A DNA stretch of 36,998 bases, taken from Spirogloea muscicola. Taxonomy: Eukaryota; Streptophyta; Zygnematophyceae; Spirogloeales; Spirogloeaceae. Position numbers and translations under genes: made by a program. This document shows, piece by piece, positions 18,758 to 29,300 of the stretch. The stretch covers positions 1-36,998 of the forward strand of contig WELB01000171.1 in assembly GCA_009602725.1 (NCBI GenBank), read 5' to 3'. The notes beneath the pieces were generated by a model. The model was not told the DNA's origin. It was given only the letters and a program-made list of their open reading frames with translations, and searched no databases. The first letter of the stretch is position 1, and every line of letters starts with the position of its first letter.

Positions 18758-19256
18758 TTGTGAGAGGCCAGCCCGGCAAGAATTGACGAGGCCCCAAGAG
18801 GCCGCAAGCGCTGGTTCACACGGCTGTGCAAGCACCCACGAAGGATGATCACTTGCTCAGTAATCCCTGGGAGGTGCATCGAGTGGTGGGCGGCCGGAGC
18901 CGGCAGGTGCGGAGGCAAGCACATCCCTCGTGGGCAGATAGAGGGAGGGGGGCCCCACAAGCTGCTGGGGACGTGTCAGGAGTGCGCCGAGGGTGCCCCT
19001 CCGCTCACCCCGGGCCAGACCACCCCGGCAGCACCACCTCCGCCGCCGCGCCGCGCCTCGTCCCTGACACCGTTCCCCGCCCCGCTCCTCCTCCTCCCTC
19101 CGCGAGCGCTCACCAGCTCCACCATCACTGCCTCGACCCGCCGCCACGCCCGCGGCCGGCGCCGCCGCCGACGGCCCAAGCCACCACCCCCGCGCCACGG
19201 CAGCAGCTGCGGCTCCGGCCTCGCCTCTCGCATTCTTCGTCGCCGCCTTTTGCACC

Positions 19257-20154
19257 ATGCTCGACGGCAGCGGCGCCGCATCCGCCGGCACTCCGGCCTT
19301 CCTGCCTCTCCACTACTTTCACCAGGTAGCGGCTGCTCGATCGCCCTCGTATCGAAGCCACTAAGTCGTGGCGATCAAGTCGTCGCCCGCCGCATGCACA
19401 TGCACGGCCGAGCTCGTCAACAGAGCAGCTGATTCCTGTGGTGCCGTGTGCCGCTCCTGGTGCAGGCATCAGTGGCCGCACCATCTCGGCCAGCGCAGTC
19501 CCGAGCGCTGGCCGCCCTACACAGCTTGCTGGGCGAGCTCCTGGTCCCCAGCGTGCCCAACTGGTGGCCCCTTCCGCTGACTCGCGAGCAGGCCGCGAGA
19601 GTGCTCATCGACGACTTCGCGCAGCGGCTGCTGACCGCTGCGCATGTGTATTGTAATACCTCTGCCGCAGAAATGTCACCACTGTGTGCGCTGCTCGGGT
19701 CCTTCCTCGGAGAAGGAGCGTTCGCCTTCCTCGGAGAGGGCCGCCAGGAAAGCCTCAGCAGCTGCATCACTGCCGAATCGCTGCCAGCCCCCCAGGCCCT
19801 GCCACTCTTCCCGACGTCACCGTTCACCCTCGCGCAGCGGCTCGGAGAAGAAGAGCTTGCTTCCTCGGAGAGGGCCGCCAAGAAAGCTTCAGCAGCAGCA
19901 GCACTGGCGGGTCGCTGCCAGCCCCCCAGACCCTGCCACTCTTCCCGTCACCGTTTACGCCCGTGAGCGACGAGCATCCTTTCGACGTGATGTTGGGGTC
20001 GCCGTTGACCCCTGTATTCACACCTCCAAAGCTACTCTCTCTTCTCTCGGAAAGCTGGCGCGGGGCTGGCCCGTGGCAGGACTTCCTGGACACGGACCTT
20101 GTCGTGCCACCTAGTATCGATTGCCAGGAGACGTCGATAGGGCAGAATTGGTAG
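19257..20154 (+). CDS. Unrecognised gene, at least two exons, frame broken by a tandem duplication
   Basis: The first exon is 19,257-19,325 (MLDGSGAASAG to LHYFHQ) with a GT donor. A second starts after CAG at 19,466 in the matching phase: ALAALHSLLGELLVPSVPNW, then LTREQAARVLIDDFAQRLLT, a helical segment. It continues to FLGEGRQESLSS and LPLFPTSPFT. The last part is in another frame (HPFDVMLGSPLTPVFTPPKL, GPWQDFLDTDLVVPP, ending IGQNW and TAG at 20,152-20,154). The frame change coincides with a 134-bp tandem duplication, which is not a multiple of three. Either the duplication disabled the gene or one unit is spliced out. There is no signal peptide or clear membrane segment. I do not recognise the family; composition suggests a soluble, partly disordered protein. 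Confidence 0.45.
19726..19993. repeat. 134-bp tandem duplication inside the unknown gene
   Basis: CTTCCTCGGAGAGGGCCGCC starts at 19,726 and again at 19,860; both units include CGCTGCCAGCCCCCCAG and CCTGCCACTCTTCCCG. The second unit is diverged by about ten percent. Both units would translate alike (LGEGRQES, PLFP) but in different frames. Confidence 0.8.
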
Positions 20155-20338
20155 CGTTTAGGTGACATATTAAAGTCCACGTGGTCGGCAACGCCAACAC
20201 ATTGTATAAGAAAGTAGAAAACGAGGATATAGGTATTGCTCGGTTGAAGATGAGATAGATACGTCTAGATAGTGTGGTATTCGAATGAGGCGGAGCTTGT
20301 GATGGATGATTGCCTGTTATAATGAAAGCGACGGAAAC

Positions 20339-21164
20339 ACCAAGCAATCAACAGTAATGTGAGGACCAGACCCGGGACTGATATCCAGTGATCGTCCTAG
20401 CAACAGTAACGGTGACATTATCGATTCTTGAATGGTGACCGATCAATAGCGCCCAAGTATAGGGTCTTCGAACCAGTATCCAGTATCGCGCCCAAGTATA
20501 GGGTCTTCGAACCAGGACAGTATCACGCCCAAGTTTAGGTCCTTTTGTAAGTACTGATGCGTGCAAGATAGAAGCACTTGATACTATGACTTTCGGGACT
20601 TACGTGGAGTCTCTGATTGAGCAAGAGCAAGCGTGCCTTGCCAAAACCGGTTGACGTACCGGTCAAATGGAGTTCGTCGGTGGTAGGTTTTTAAGCAGAC
20701 GACCTAGCACGCCAGCCCGTGCCGTCCTGGCACGTCCGGAAGGCTCCCTCGATGTCCGCTGGTGTATCAGCGGTGGTGGCGGCAGCGGCGACAGCGACGA
20801 CGACAGCAGCGGCGGCGATGGGCATCGACAATGGCAGCGACGACGACAGCGGCGGCGGCGACGGCAGATTGGCTTGGAGGAAGAAACTGGACCGAGTTAA
20901 CAGCTCGGTCTCAGCCCTCCGCTCGCTTATCTTCGGTCGGAGAGAATTGTATGTTTTCTTTGGACCAGGCTCTTTGGCCCATTTCTAGCTCCCCTCCACC
21001 CTCGATCCCAAGGCCAGTATAGCCTGAAACCTCTATTTCTGCCCTGCCCCTCCACCCTCAATCCACAAGGCCAATGTAGCCTGGGATTGCTATTCCCTCA
21101 CCCCCTTCACCTTTACCCGCCGCTAGCCTGACCGGTACCCGCCATCGCTCGTCAAGGTGGGTTA
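20339..21164 (+). repeat. Dispersed repeat family X, copy 2 (uninterrupted)
   Basis: This copy lacks both LINE insertions seen in copy 1 and so defines their empty sites. It has an extra duplication of the GACGACGACAGC tract (20,790-20,865). It runs through TTTACCCGCCGCTAGCCTG and CGTCAAGGTGGG and is cut on the right by a LINE 3' end at 21,184. No 48-bp terminal repeat precedes it. Confidence 0.75.
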
Positions 21165-21183
21165 TCCATATCGAAGCAGAGTA

Positions 21184-21203
21184 GTGCTCGCCCATAGAGA
21201 GAA
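21184..21203 (-). repeat. LINE 3' terminus fragment
   Basis: The minus strand reads CTATGGGCGAGCAC, the LINE 3' end, directly at the right edge of family X copy 2. It is joined to a GAAGGCGCGCGG repeat on the right. Confidence 0.5.
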
Positions 21204-21480
21204 GGCGCGCGGGGCGCATGAAATGATAGGGAGGCCAATACAAGCCGATACAGTGCTCAGGCAGAGTCTAGTGCAAATTAAACAAGGCTACATGACACGG
21301 AGACCTATACTAATGTGCCTAAGGTGACACTAGTGCCCACTGGTGAGCACAAACAAATCCAACAAGCTGACTTGGGGAGCTGGAGCGCCGCCACGAATGC
21401 CGGAGGCCTGACTTAGAGCGCGCCCTGCTCGTTGATGAAGAGCCAATGCTTGCGAGTGCTGCAGACTAAGCGAAAGCCGC
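21204..21480. other. GAAGGCGCGCGG repeat and unassigned sequence
   Basis: The block GAAGGCGCGCGGNGCGCATG, AAATGA, then GGCCAAT and CAGTAC/CAGTGCTCAG recurs at about 21,963-22,040 and, shorter, at 31,157-31,187. No gene is seen. Confidence 0.45.
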
Positions 21481-21600
21481 ATTCTACAATAGAGGATAGG
21501 GGCTGGGAACGGCCCATAGAGGATAGGGACTGGGAACGGCCTAAACCCTAAACGCTAAAAGAATGAACAAGGTTCGAAGGGGCCAGGGGAATGGGCTCTC
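21481..21600 (-). repeat. LINE 3' region with duplicated hairpin segment and two telomere-like units
   Basis: CATAGAGGATAGGGRCTGGG appears twice in tandem near 21,488-21,541. It is followed by CCTAAACCCTAAACGC and by AGAATGAACAAGGTTCGAAG, which matches the LINE 3' region at 6,107-6,130. It is a minus-strand relic. Confidence 0.5.
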
Positions 21601-22216
21601 CTGTGCCTGCGTTTGGAGCAGATCTTCCAGTCATCCCTCTCATCCCTGTCCATCGCTCCTTATCCTGCTCCTGGGCAGCCTGGATGCGGAGCCACTCAAT
21701 GGAAAGCTTATCGATGCGACTGGATGTCCCAGTTGGCCTGCTCGCAGGGTAATGGCAGCAAGCATCATGCGTAGACGAAATATGCCCACCATGCTAACAC
21801 CACAGTGAATGGTGGCCTTTTTAGACGCTGTCTCACTGTTGGTCACCGTTCTAAGCTGCACTTCGGCTCCTTCAGATCTTGTCCATTCCTTTGGGCTGGC
21901 CTCTCCCAGCCACCTAGTCAATCTGGCCGCGCTTTCCTCTACGTTGCAGCAATGTGGTGAAGAGAAAGGCGCGCGGTGCGCTTGAAATGAAAGCGTGGCC
22001 AATTCGAGCCAGTACAATGTTCAGACGAAAACTAGCGCAAAGATAAGGTGGCCTTGTCGACCCGGTGAAGGCTTGCCACAAGCTATCTTACGCATAAGGA
22101 GCACATCGCCAATGTGGGCGGCGGGTACGCCGCGTCGTGCGCCGCCGATCCCGGCGCGCTTCGCGGTGGAGCCCGCGGGGCTGCACCCCCCAGCGCCCGG
22201 CCGCCCCGCCGCCGCC
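21601..22216. other. Repeat pieces upstream of the VTT gene
   Basis: The segment 21,869-21,940 matches 6,937-7,009 inside the 800-bp element (CTTGTCCATTCCTTTGGGCT, GGCCTCTCCCAGCCAC, CAATCTGGCCGCGCTT). From 22,100 to 22,216 the sequence is GC-rich and may hold the 5' end of the VTT gene, but the gap prevents joining. Confidence 0.45.
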
Positions 22217-22217
22217 N

Positions 22218-22247
<30 letters not shown>
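22217..22247. other. Assembly gap: one N and 30 A
   Basis: An undetermined base is followed by exactly 30 A and then directly by coding sequence of the VTT gene. A long A run on the 5' side of an exon is not expected biologically here. It looks like a read or scaffold artefact. Confidence 0.75.
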
Positions 22248-22250
<3 letters not shown>

Positions 22251-23840
22251 CCGCATCCCCCACAGCCTCGACGACGTGCGCGCGCTCAGGTGCGCCCCCG
22301 CCGCCGCCGCCGCCGCCGCCGCCGTCGCTGGTCGGGCCGCCGCCGGTCGGCCTCCGCCAGCTGCCGACCGCGGTCGCTACAGCAGCTCGCAGCGGCCCTG
22401 CGGCGATCCACCATATTGGCCGTCAAAACCGATTTGCCACGTTTGCCATCGGAAAATATCTAAGTCATTCCGCTCGGAGCTGGGAGTCGAGAGCCAGGGC
22501 TCTTCCCGTGCAGCGCCCACGATGGCTGTCGAGTCCGTCCTCGCCCTCCTGCATTGCTCCGCTGACGCGGCTCTGGACGTGGGAATGCTGCTTCTGCGCA
22601 GCGCCCACCTGGGCGCCTACGCGGATGACCACACCCCGCAGGCCGCGGCGACCTTCGTGGCGGCCTACGTGTTCATGCAGGTGCGCCTGTCTCACACCCG
22701 CTCACCTTGGCGGCCGCTCGCGCTCTTAGTGGGCTGGCTGCCTGCCTTGGCCTCACTCGCCGGCCTGCCAGGGAGCCCCCTGGCTCCCTGTGACCCCGCT
22801 GAAAAATTGCGGCTGCTGATAACAATAAAATATGTATGTACACGCATTTCAAATACATATCTGATACATACATATATATGTACATATGGATATCAAAAGA
22901 GCAGCTGATCTGCGGCCTCCTTGCAGACCTTTGCGCTGCCCGGAACGGCGTTCCTGGCGCTCCTGGCGGGCTCGCTGTTCGGCCAGGTGCGCGGCGTGGC
23001 GCTGGTCGTGTGCACGGCCACGCTGGGGTCGTCGTCCTCGTACCTCCTCTCGTGCCTCGTCAGCCGCCCGCTGGTCGCCTGGCTCTGGCCCGGCCGCCTC
23101 GAGGCCTTTCGGATGCAGGTCATTGCAGCGACTGCCATTTGCCGCCTGGTGCAGCAGCTGATCAGCTACCGCGCTGGTGCCCTCTGCCTGCCTCCAGTTT
23201 TGTGTGACAAGTGGTGGAGCTTCGACTAGGTCTCACAAATCAGCTAGTAGCCATCAGCTGCTATGCAATCCACTTCCACTATTGCCGCCCTTGAGTAATG
23301 GATGTGCTGGCCGCGCTCCAGCTTTTCTGAGCCCCACCACCGTCTACCTCATCAGGTGAAGCAGCGGCGGGCCAGCCTGCTGTACTACATGCTCTTCCTA
23401 CGCGTTACGCCCGCTTTCCCAAACACCTTCATCAACGTCGCATCGCCCATTGTTGATGTCCCATACCCAATTTTTGCCATTGGCACCTTCTTTGGCCTCA
23501 TGCCCGGGGCCTTTGTCGCTGTGCGGGTGAGGTGGTCTCCATCTGTCTTCCTTTGCCACTTCTTATCATATACATTTTTTTCGTGCCCGCGAAGCACATG
23601 CTGCAGCCATTTTTCAGCAGCATTTTGCAGCTTGCGCAACCTTGTGCTGACCAAGCATTTGGGCCCCTGGCATGGTGACAGGCGGGATCCACAATTGCAG
23701 ATATCCAATCTGTGTCTGACCTATACGACACCCAGACTCTGGCTACTCTGCTTGTCATTGCCGTTGTGTCTATTGCACCTACATTACTGGCAAAAAAGGA
23801 GGAGGTGTCAAAGGAGGGAAGCGACTCAAAGTCAGAGTGA
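22248..23840 (+). CDS. TMEM41-like VTT-domain (DedA superfamily) membrane protein
   Basis: Exons: up to 22,289 (5' end lost in the gap), 22,602-22,680, 22,927-23,118, 23,356-23,526 and 23,682-23,840, all with GT-AG borders and matching phases, ending TGA. The visible protein runs from RIPHSLDDVRAL through YVFMQTFALPGTAFLALLAG and FG, a membrane segment VALVVCTATLGSSSSYLLS, then LLYYMLFLRVTPAFPNTFIN and ASPIVDVP, a GTFFGLMPG turn and a last helix LLVIAVVSIAPTLLA before a charged tail. These are the VTT-domain hallmarks (re-entrant loop with LPG, FLR-TP-PN-NVASP). In animals TMEM41B is an ER lipid scramblase needed for autophagy and lipoprotein export; plants have several homologs. A similar role in ER membranes is inferred. 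The true start is not visible. Intron 1 is rich in CCG repeats. Confidence 0.9.
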
Positions 23841-24243
23841 TGTCTTTGGCAGGAGACTGCTCCACATGGAGGGAACTTATTTAACAGGCCTGTTGGCTGA
23901 TCAAGCATGTCATTGATAGTGTGAACCTGGAAGCCGCTTGCCAGTTTCTTACGTGGTGCATACCTGTTGGCTAATGCCCAGATGCATCAGGCCAGTCAAT
24001 TTTGCCGTATGAATTTTCGGAGCCTATATAAGGCTTGCCACATTGTGCACATTAGCCAACGTTGAGATTGCCAACTGCTCCATTTGTATAGGTCCATTTT
24101 GCCAGCCTTTGAAGCGGCAGCTTGTAGGAAGAGGGTACACCATTATTCAGTTCACGAGATCACAAGCAGATGCTCAAAGGTGTGCTGCTGGATTGCAGGC
24201 CTGGGTGCACATCAGTATAGCAAAGATGAAAGGGAGACCAATC
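23841..24243. other. Intergenic region, 3' of the VTT gene
   Basis: This holds the presumed 3' untranslated region. A TATATAAGG box lies near 24,025-24,033 on plus, followed by a plus frame of 164 residues (24,043-24,537) that I regard as antisense to the channel relic. No other feature was seen. Confidence 0.4.
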
Positions 24244-24752
24244 TTAGGAGCAAGTAAAGGCCAGTGTGGCAATCAGAAAATAAAGCGCCGCGAGCAGGAC
24301 CACGCAGGTCGTGGTGATGAGGCTGGTCACTCGGAATGCAAGGGCCAAGTTTTCGCCATGACCGTCTGGTGCCATCGGGGTGTCTTCCACGACCGGCCAA
24401 CGCTCCATACAGCTCTTGAAACATCCTGTTGCAGCTTCCTGCTGGACGACTGCAACCGGGTAGATCGGGCTGATCCAGTATCCACTCCAATCTCCTGCTC
24501 AGCAGCCATGCAAATCCACGAGTCACGCATCTGTTGAGAACTGAGAGTTGCCACCTTGTAAGCATCAGCCACCTTAGCAGTCAGCAAGGCTTCACAGCTC
24601 TCTAGCTGTCCATCAACCACAACTTGAGTGGCTGTGAGGGCAAGGAACAGCGTCCTTCCAACATTGAGCCCGCAGCTCAAGCTTCACTTCAAGGAGAAAC
24701 AAAGAATACTTTGAAGGCCAGGCAAACTGCTGTGATAACCGTACAGATTATA
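24244..24752 (-). pseudogene. Decayed partial copy of a pentameric ligand-gated ion channel
   Basis: Two blocks resemble exons 10 and 13 of the gene at 26,379-30,677. At 24,752-24,606 the M1-M2 exon is recognisable (TLFLALTATQVVVDGQ against TLFLALTATQFVVDGQ). It carries a 2-base and a 1-base insertion with a TGA, and both splice sites are altered (no AG before it, CT instead of GT after it). At 24,494-24,244 is a last-exon-like block of 83 codons ending LAFRVTSLITTTCVVLLAAL, YFLIATLAFTCS and TAA, parallel to FRLASLIDTCFLVLLPLLYF in the intact gene. The M3 exon and the M3-M4 loop exon between them are missing. It is the relic of a tandem duplication downstream of the intact gene. The TM4 block itself is undamaged, so use as an alternative 3' exon cannot be excluded. 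Confidence 0.7.
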
Positions 24753-24779
24753 TGCAGCAATTGGCAGCATGGATCACGT

Positions 24780-25108
24780 GTAAGTCCTCATTGTTGACTA
24801 GCTGCCAGTCAGGCATGTCAGCATGTTGGTGAATGTACGACGCTGTTGGGGGACCTCTGTGCAGCTATCGCAGGAAGCAGCTGCAGTACTACCCGTCTGG
24901 CTTGCTCCATGCTCTATTTGTACTTACTAGCGGGCATTGCCAAAGCTAAATCCAGGCTGGCATCACTCAATGCTACTATACCTTCTTGTATTGGGTTTAT
25001 CCAGCCAAATACAAGAGGGGACAGCCTAGAGTCCACTGCTAAGCTGACCCGCTTAGTATACACGAGTCCTCGAAAGAGCTGTATCTTCGATTATTTAGTG
25101 GCGGGCTT
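24780..25108. other. Region between the channel relic and a LINE fragment
   Basis: An 88-residue plus frame (24,846-25,109) has no recognised motif. GGCGGGCTTTTGACAGCCC near 25,099-25,118 resembles the LINE 3' hairpin, so part of this may be LINE-derived. Confidence 0.35.
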
Positions 25109-25330
25109 TTGACAGCCCTCGCCCGCTTTCCATCACTCAGTACACGCTGCTTCTCTCCAAGGAGCCGCAGCTCTCTCCAGCCATCCGATTTGCTTGATAA
25201 GCACCGCCATACCAGTCTCGCTCTTTACAGCAGACTCTCGCTTGCGCAGCGGGGTTCTCTACCTATCCTCAGCTCATATGACGTCCTACTGCTGACAGGG
25301 AGATGCTGAGAGGACTCTATTTGCCGAGCA
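25109..25330 (+). repeat. LINE tail fragment
   Basis: It encodes LYSRLSLAQRGSLPILSSYD and VLLLTG, matching the tail at 13,700-13,760 on minus (CTTGCGCAGCGGGGTT, CCTCAGCTCATMTGACKTCC, TACTGCTGACA). It is heavily diverged. Confidence 0.55.
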
Positions 25331-26378
25331 TGCGGCTACACAAAGTGTAGATGCACTCTCCATGCCCTCTGATGCATTGGCTGGCTCTGCAGCCACCCCT
25401 GAGGCCCGCCAGCTTGCAAGTTGCTGGCGGACCTTTGCATGCCCCAAATGTCCTGCGCAGCTGTACTGATCATGGCTTGGGCTTCATCTAGCCTCTGGCC
25501 CTTGCTTTCCTGCATTCTTGTCTGCGTTGCCACTTCATTGACATCCTATTGCTGTGGTTCCTCACAGAACTCTCCTGCACCAACTCCTTCATCAACTCTC
25601 CCTGCAAGTCTCCAAAGCGCACTTGAAGTTTCACATACATGAAGCTGCCTGCCTGCTTCTCCTCCTCCCCAAACTGCTGGGCTCAGTTCCTGACCGTGTG
25701 TGTCCTGGGCGCTGCGAAAATCAAGCCATGCAGCTTATGTTTGTGTCCCTGACGATGATTGGGGCCTCTTCCTCTCAATGCTGCAGCAGCTGTCAAATGA
25801 ACTCGTTTGTCAGGCTGCCAGGTTGCAGGCTTCAAGTATAAGCTTCGGTTCTTGCAAACTGGGAAATGATGCAAGCAGCACATGTCGGAGTGGGATCGGC
25901 AGACCACTAAGCAGTAGCATCCACATGGCAGTAGCTTGTCAGAACACTCACTGCTGCCGCAGAGAGCGGCTCAGCTCTTCGGAGGGGACATTGTCTGCTC
26001 GTGCAGACATTGCTAGCTTGCTCCTCATGGCTGTCATCAGGGATTGCTTGATGCCTCGGGGAGCTCAAGACTGACAGCTGCTGCTAGCAGCAGCCAGCTA
26101 GACGTGCTCCTTGACGGCAGCCGTTGATCCTTTTGACCTATTCTTGTGCTGACCCATATACCTAGCAGAACTGCATGTCAATGCTACCTCCTTTCTTGCA
26201 GGCAGGGCTTCTTAAGTAGTCTGGCACGACCACAACGGCCTAGCTCTGCTGCAGTAACAGCAACCTCAGACATGGCCAACATTGCATACATGGCAGAGAG
26301 CTCGGTATCATGAGCAAGCAGTGCTGCAGGACCTTCTCGGTCATGTTGACAGCATTCTTGGGTAAGTCGCCTCCACAA
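25331..26378. other. Region 3' of the channel gene; one possible minus-strand coding stretch
   Basis: On minus, 25,690-25,540 translates as FGEEEKQAGSFMYVKLQVRF then a charged helical stretch. A neighbouring frame at 25,533-25,336 (MATQTRMQESKGQRLDEAQA) is also helix-like. They could be pieces of a coiled-coil protein relic, but I cannot name it. No M3 or loop exon of the channel copy was found here. Confidence 0.3.
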
Positions 26379-29300
26379 TCAGGAGCAGGCAAATATTAGT
26401 AGGGCACCCACGAAGTAGAGCAGTGGTAGGAGTACAAGGAAACAGGTGTCTATCAGGCTCGCTAATCGGAACGCCTGAGTCGAACTTGCAGCCAAAGACG
26501 TTTGATGCCGCCGGATGGTTCTCCATGTCGTGCTGATGGCCGGCCCCACGCTACAGAATGTCCGCCTCAAGCTTCTTGATCTCCTCAACTTGGTGCCCTT
26601 TGCTGCGGAAGGCCCTCCTCCATCACCCTGATTGGATAGCTGGCAATGTCAGGCACACTGCCACCTCAACTTCACATTGACCACATATACTCTTGAGGGC
26701 TGGCCTCTGCTGAGGACAAAGACCAAGGTCAACAAATAAGAACAGCAGAAGCCTTGTTTCACATCCTGCAATGTTTACCTTGGGTTTGCTAACAGAACCA
26801 CCTTCCAACTCTTGATCCTCATCAACCAGTGGCATGCTGGCCTGCCTAGAAGATCCACCTTGAATGCTACTGCTTGTAGCAGCACTTTCCATCATGCCAA
26901 GCTTCTTCAGCACCTCTTTCCCAAGCCTCGTCCTCTTGACATCCTGAAGACAATTCCAGCACCTAGCTAGTTTTGAGCAGGATTTGGTTCAAATATGTCT
27001 TGCATGTAGACAACACAAAGGAAAGATAGAGAGTATTCAAGGCTCACAAAAACTTCCTCTATTGCAACAACAACAAATGTGGCTGTCCACAACAACATAT
27101 GCTGAGAAGTCAGCTGGCAGACTCATATGACCTTACAGAGCAGGGAAGCGCAAGTTCGTGGCTTGAATTGCCAGATTGATGGCCTCAAAACAGAAGTGCC
27201 CTACCACTCAGGATGTAAGGGATGCATATGAGCCTACCAGGGTAGTTATGTAGTGTACAAAGGTGCACTCGCACACAATGAGCACAATAATTATATATGA
27301 TAGTAACACCATCTTGTGAAAAGCTGTCAGATAAGATGTCTTCGGCACCTGCCAGCAACTTGTCATCCTGATTGTTAGGCATGTCAGAAAAATCAATGCT
27401 ACCAGCAGTCATGCCACTTACATCATCCTACTTAAGGTTTACTGAGCCCTGATGGGAAAGTGTGATAGACCTGTCTTCTACATCAAGCAAGCATGGAATG
27501 ATGAGAAAACTGCTGAGGAGTAGGTGCAGGAGTGCTGCGAGGCCCTTGGTCGGCCCAAGCCACCTTCAACAACAGCCATCTTCAACTACAGTAGGAGGAG
27601 CCCAGTTTACTAGATGACCGACCTGTCCATCAACGACAAACTGGGTGGCAGTAAGGGCAAGAAAAAGTGTGACTGTAGTGTTCAGCCGCAGCTCGAGCTT
27701 CACTGGGGAAGCAAAGAATGCCACAAATGCCAGGGCAACTGTGATCATAACTGGGAATATTATCTGCAAGAGAAGCAGCAAGGGAGGGTCAAATTGAAAA
27801 TATTCTCCACCAGTGGTCACAAACTAGGAACCTTAAGCACATTCACAAGTGCCACAATAAGGGTCAAAGACAACAAAACACTTGTAGTTTACCATCCCTG
27901 TGGTAAATCTTCAGCATGTCTGCAGAGGCCAGACAAATACCCTAGGTGATTATTATACAATCTACTGTAGTGACGACATGAGCCTGCATAACAGAAACCG
28001 AACTTACATTCCAGATGTAGAAGTAGCTAAGGCGCTCCACGACGATGACAATCTCGCAAGATGTGGGCTTGATTGACAGTTGCTTGCCACACTCCTCACT
28101 TTGGGCCTTCAAGATATCAACCAAAGGATCATCTGCATGAGCAATAGAAAGAAGATCAGCGCATAAGTGCAAATGGAAGTCTGTGCCATGAAGGGTAGCC
28201 CAACTCTTTTGCCAGCAAGAGGCACTGCTCCTATCAAATTTGCCGGCCTGAGAGGTTCATACTCTTCTTGCTACATAATCTCAAACAGAATCAGAGATGT
28301 GAAAGGGCCAAGCAGTCTGCTCACCTGGATCAGCTTTCTGCCACAACTCTGACGAGTTGCAATCAAGTTGCGGGTCGCACTTGAGATATATCTGCAATAT
28401 CTTCCAGCCTGCAAGGTCATCGCTTGGGTAACTCTTGCCTGCCCCTTTGAGGCGTCGCCCAGCCACACTCAAAGCTTGATCCTTGGCAGTGATGCTTGGC
28501 ACAATATAATAGTCTGAGTCTGTTGTCTGAATTTGCATGATAAGCTTCTGCTCCCATCTCATGCAGGTGGAGAGGAGAAAATAGACAAATGGACAAATAC
28601 AGTCTTCCATTTAGTACTGCCCATGCAAAGAATGGCTAGCTTTCACCTCTTGTCTATTGCAAGGATTGCTATCTTGAGTACTTGTCTGGAGGCTGAATGC
28701 ATCCAGACAAAACATCATGTAGGTATATGCCGACAAATGTCAAGCTGACAACAAGTGTCAACTATGCATAATTTGCATGCCTCCAGACAGAACATTGTGA
28801 AGGCATTTATATGTCCAAGACATCTATGCTGCAAGTTGAAGAAGTGTCCTCACTTGCGCTTAGTTTACTTGTGAAATGTTCACCTGTTTATCAAAAGGAA
28901 AACGTTGAAAGGACAGTGGTGTTGAAAAGAGACCTGCATTCAAAGGAATGGTTGAGCTCTTTGCTGCTGTACAGATGCAAATGCATAGCCTAACTGATAT
29001 GCTGATTGCTGCCAGCTGTGTCAGCTTGACTAGCACCTCTGTATCTCATGCAAATGTCCAAAAAGCGTTCTGCCTATCTATGCAGAATAGAAGGCTCACT
29101 TACCTTGCACCTGAGTCTGACGTATGCCAGCATTGGGTGTTGCTCCCGGATTCAGCATGTCTGCAGCAAGCAAGGAGCTACATGATCCAGAAGTTTAAGT
29201 CCGTCACCATAGCTCCACCTGATTGAGATACGCTCTCAAAAAGCTCAGATTTACAGTGCAAAGTCCTATTAACGTGCTTCTCAAATGTTCAGCACAATTT

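Noticed and set aside
18826-19432. Long proline- and arginine-rich frames on both strands
   Set aside because: All frames are open because of very high GC content. Only the short frame with ATG at 19,257 joins a downstream exon in phase.
24043-24537. 164-residue plus-strand frame behind a TATA-like box
   Set aside because: It starts at TTG, is antisense to the channel relic, and has no recognisable motif.
28720-28800. Inverted repeat TGTCTGGA with TCCAGACA inside a channel intron
   Set aside because: Arms are only 12-16 bases and imperfect, with no second copy in the window to define an element.
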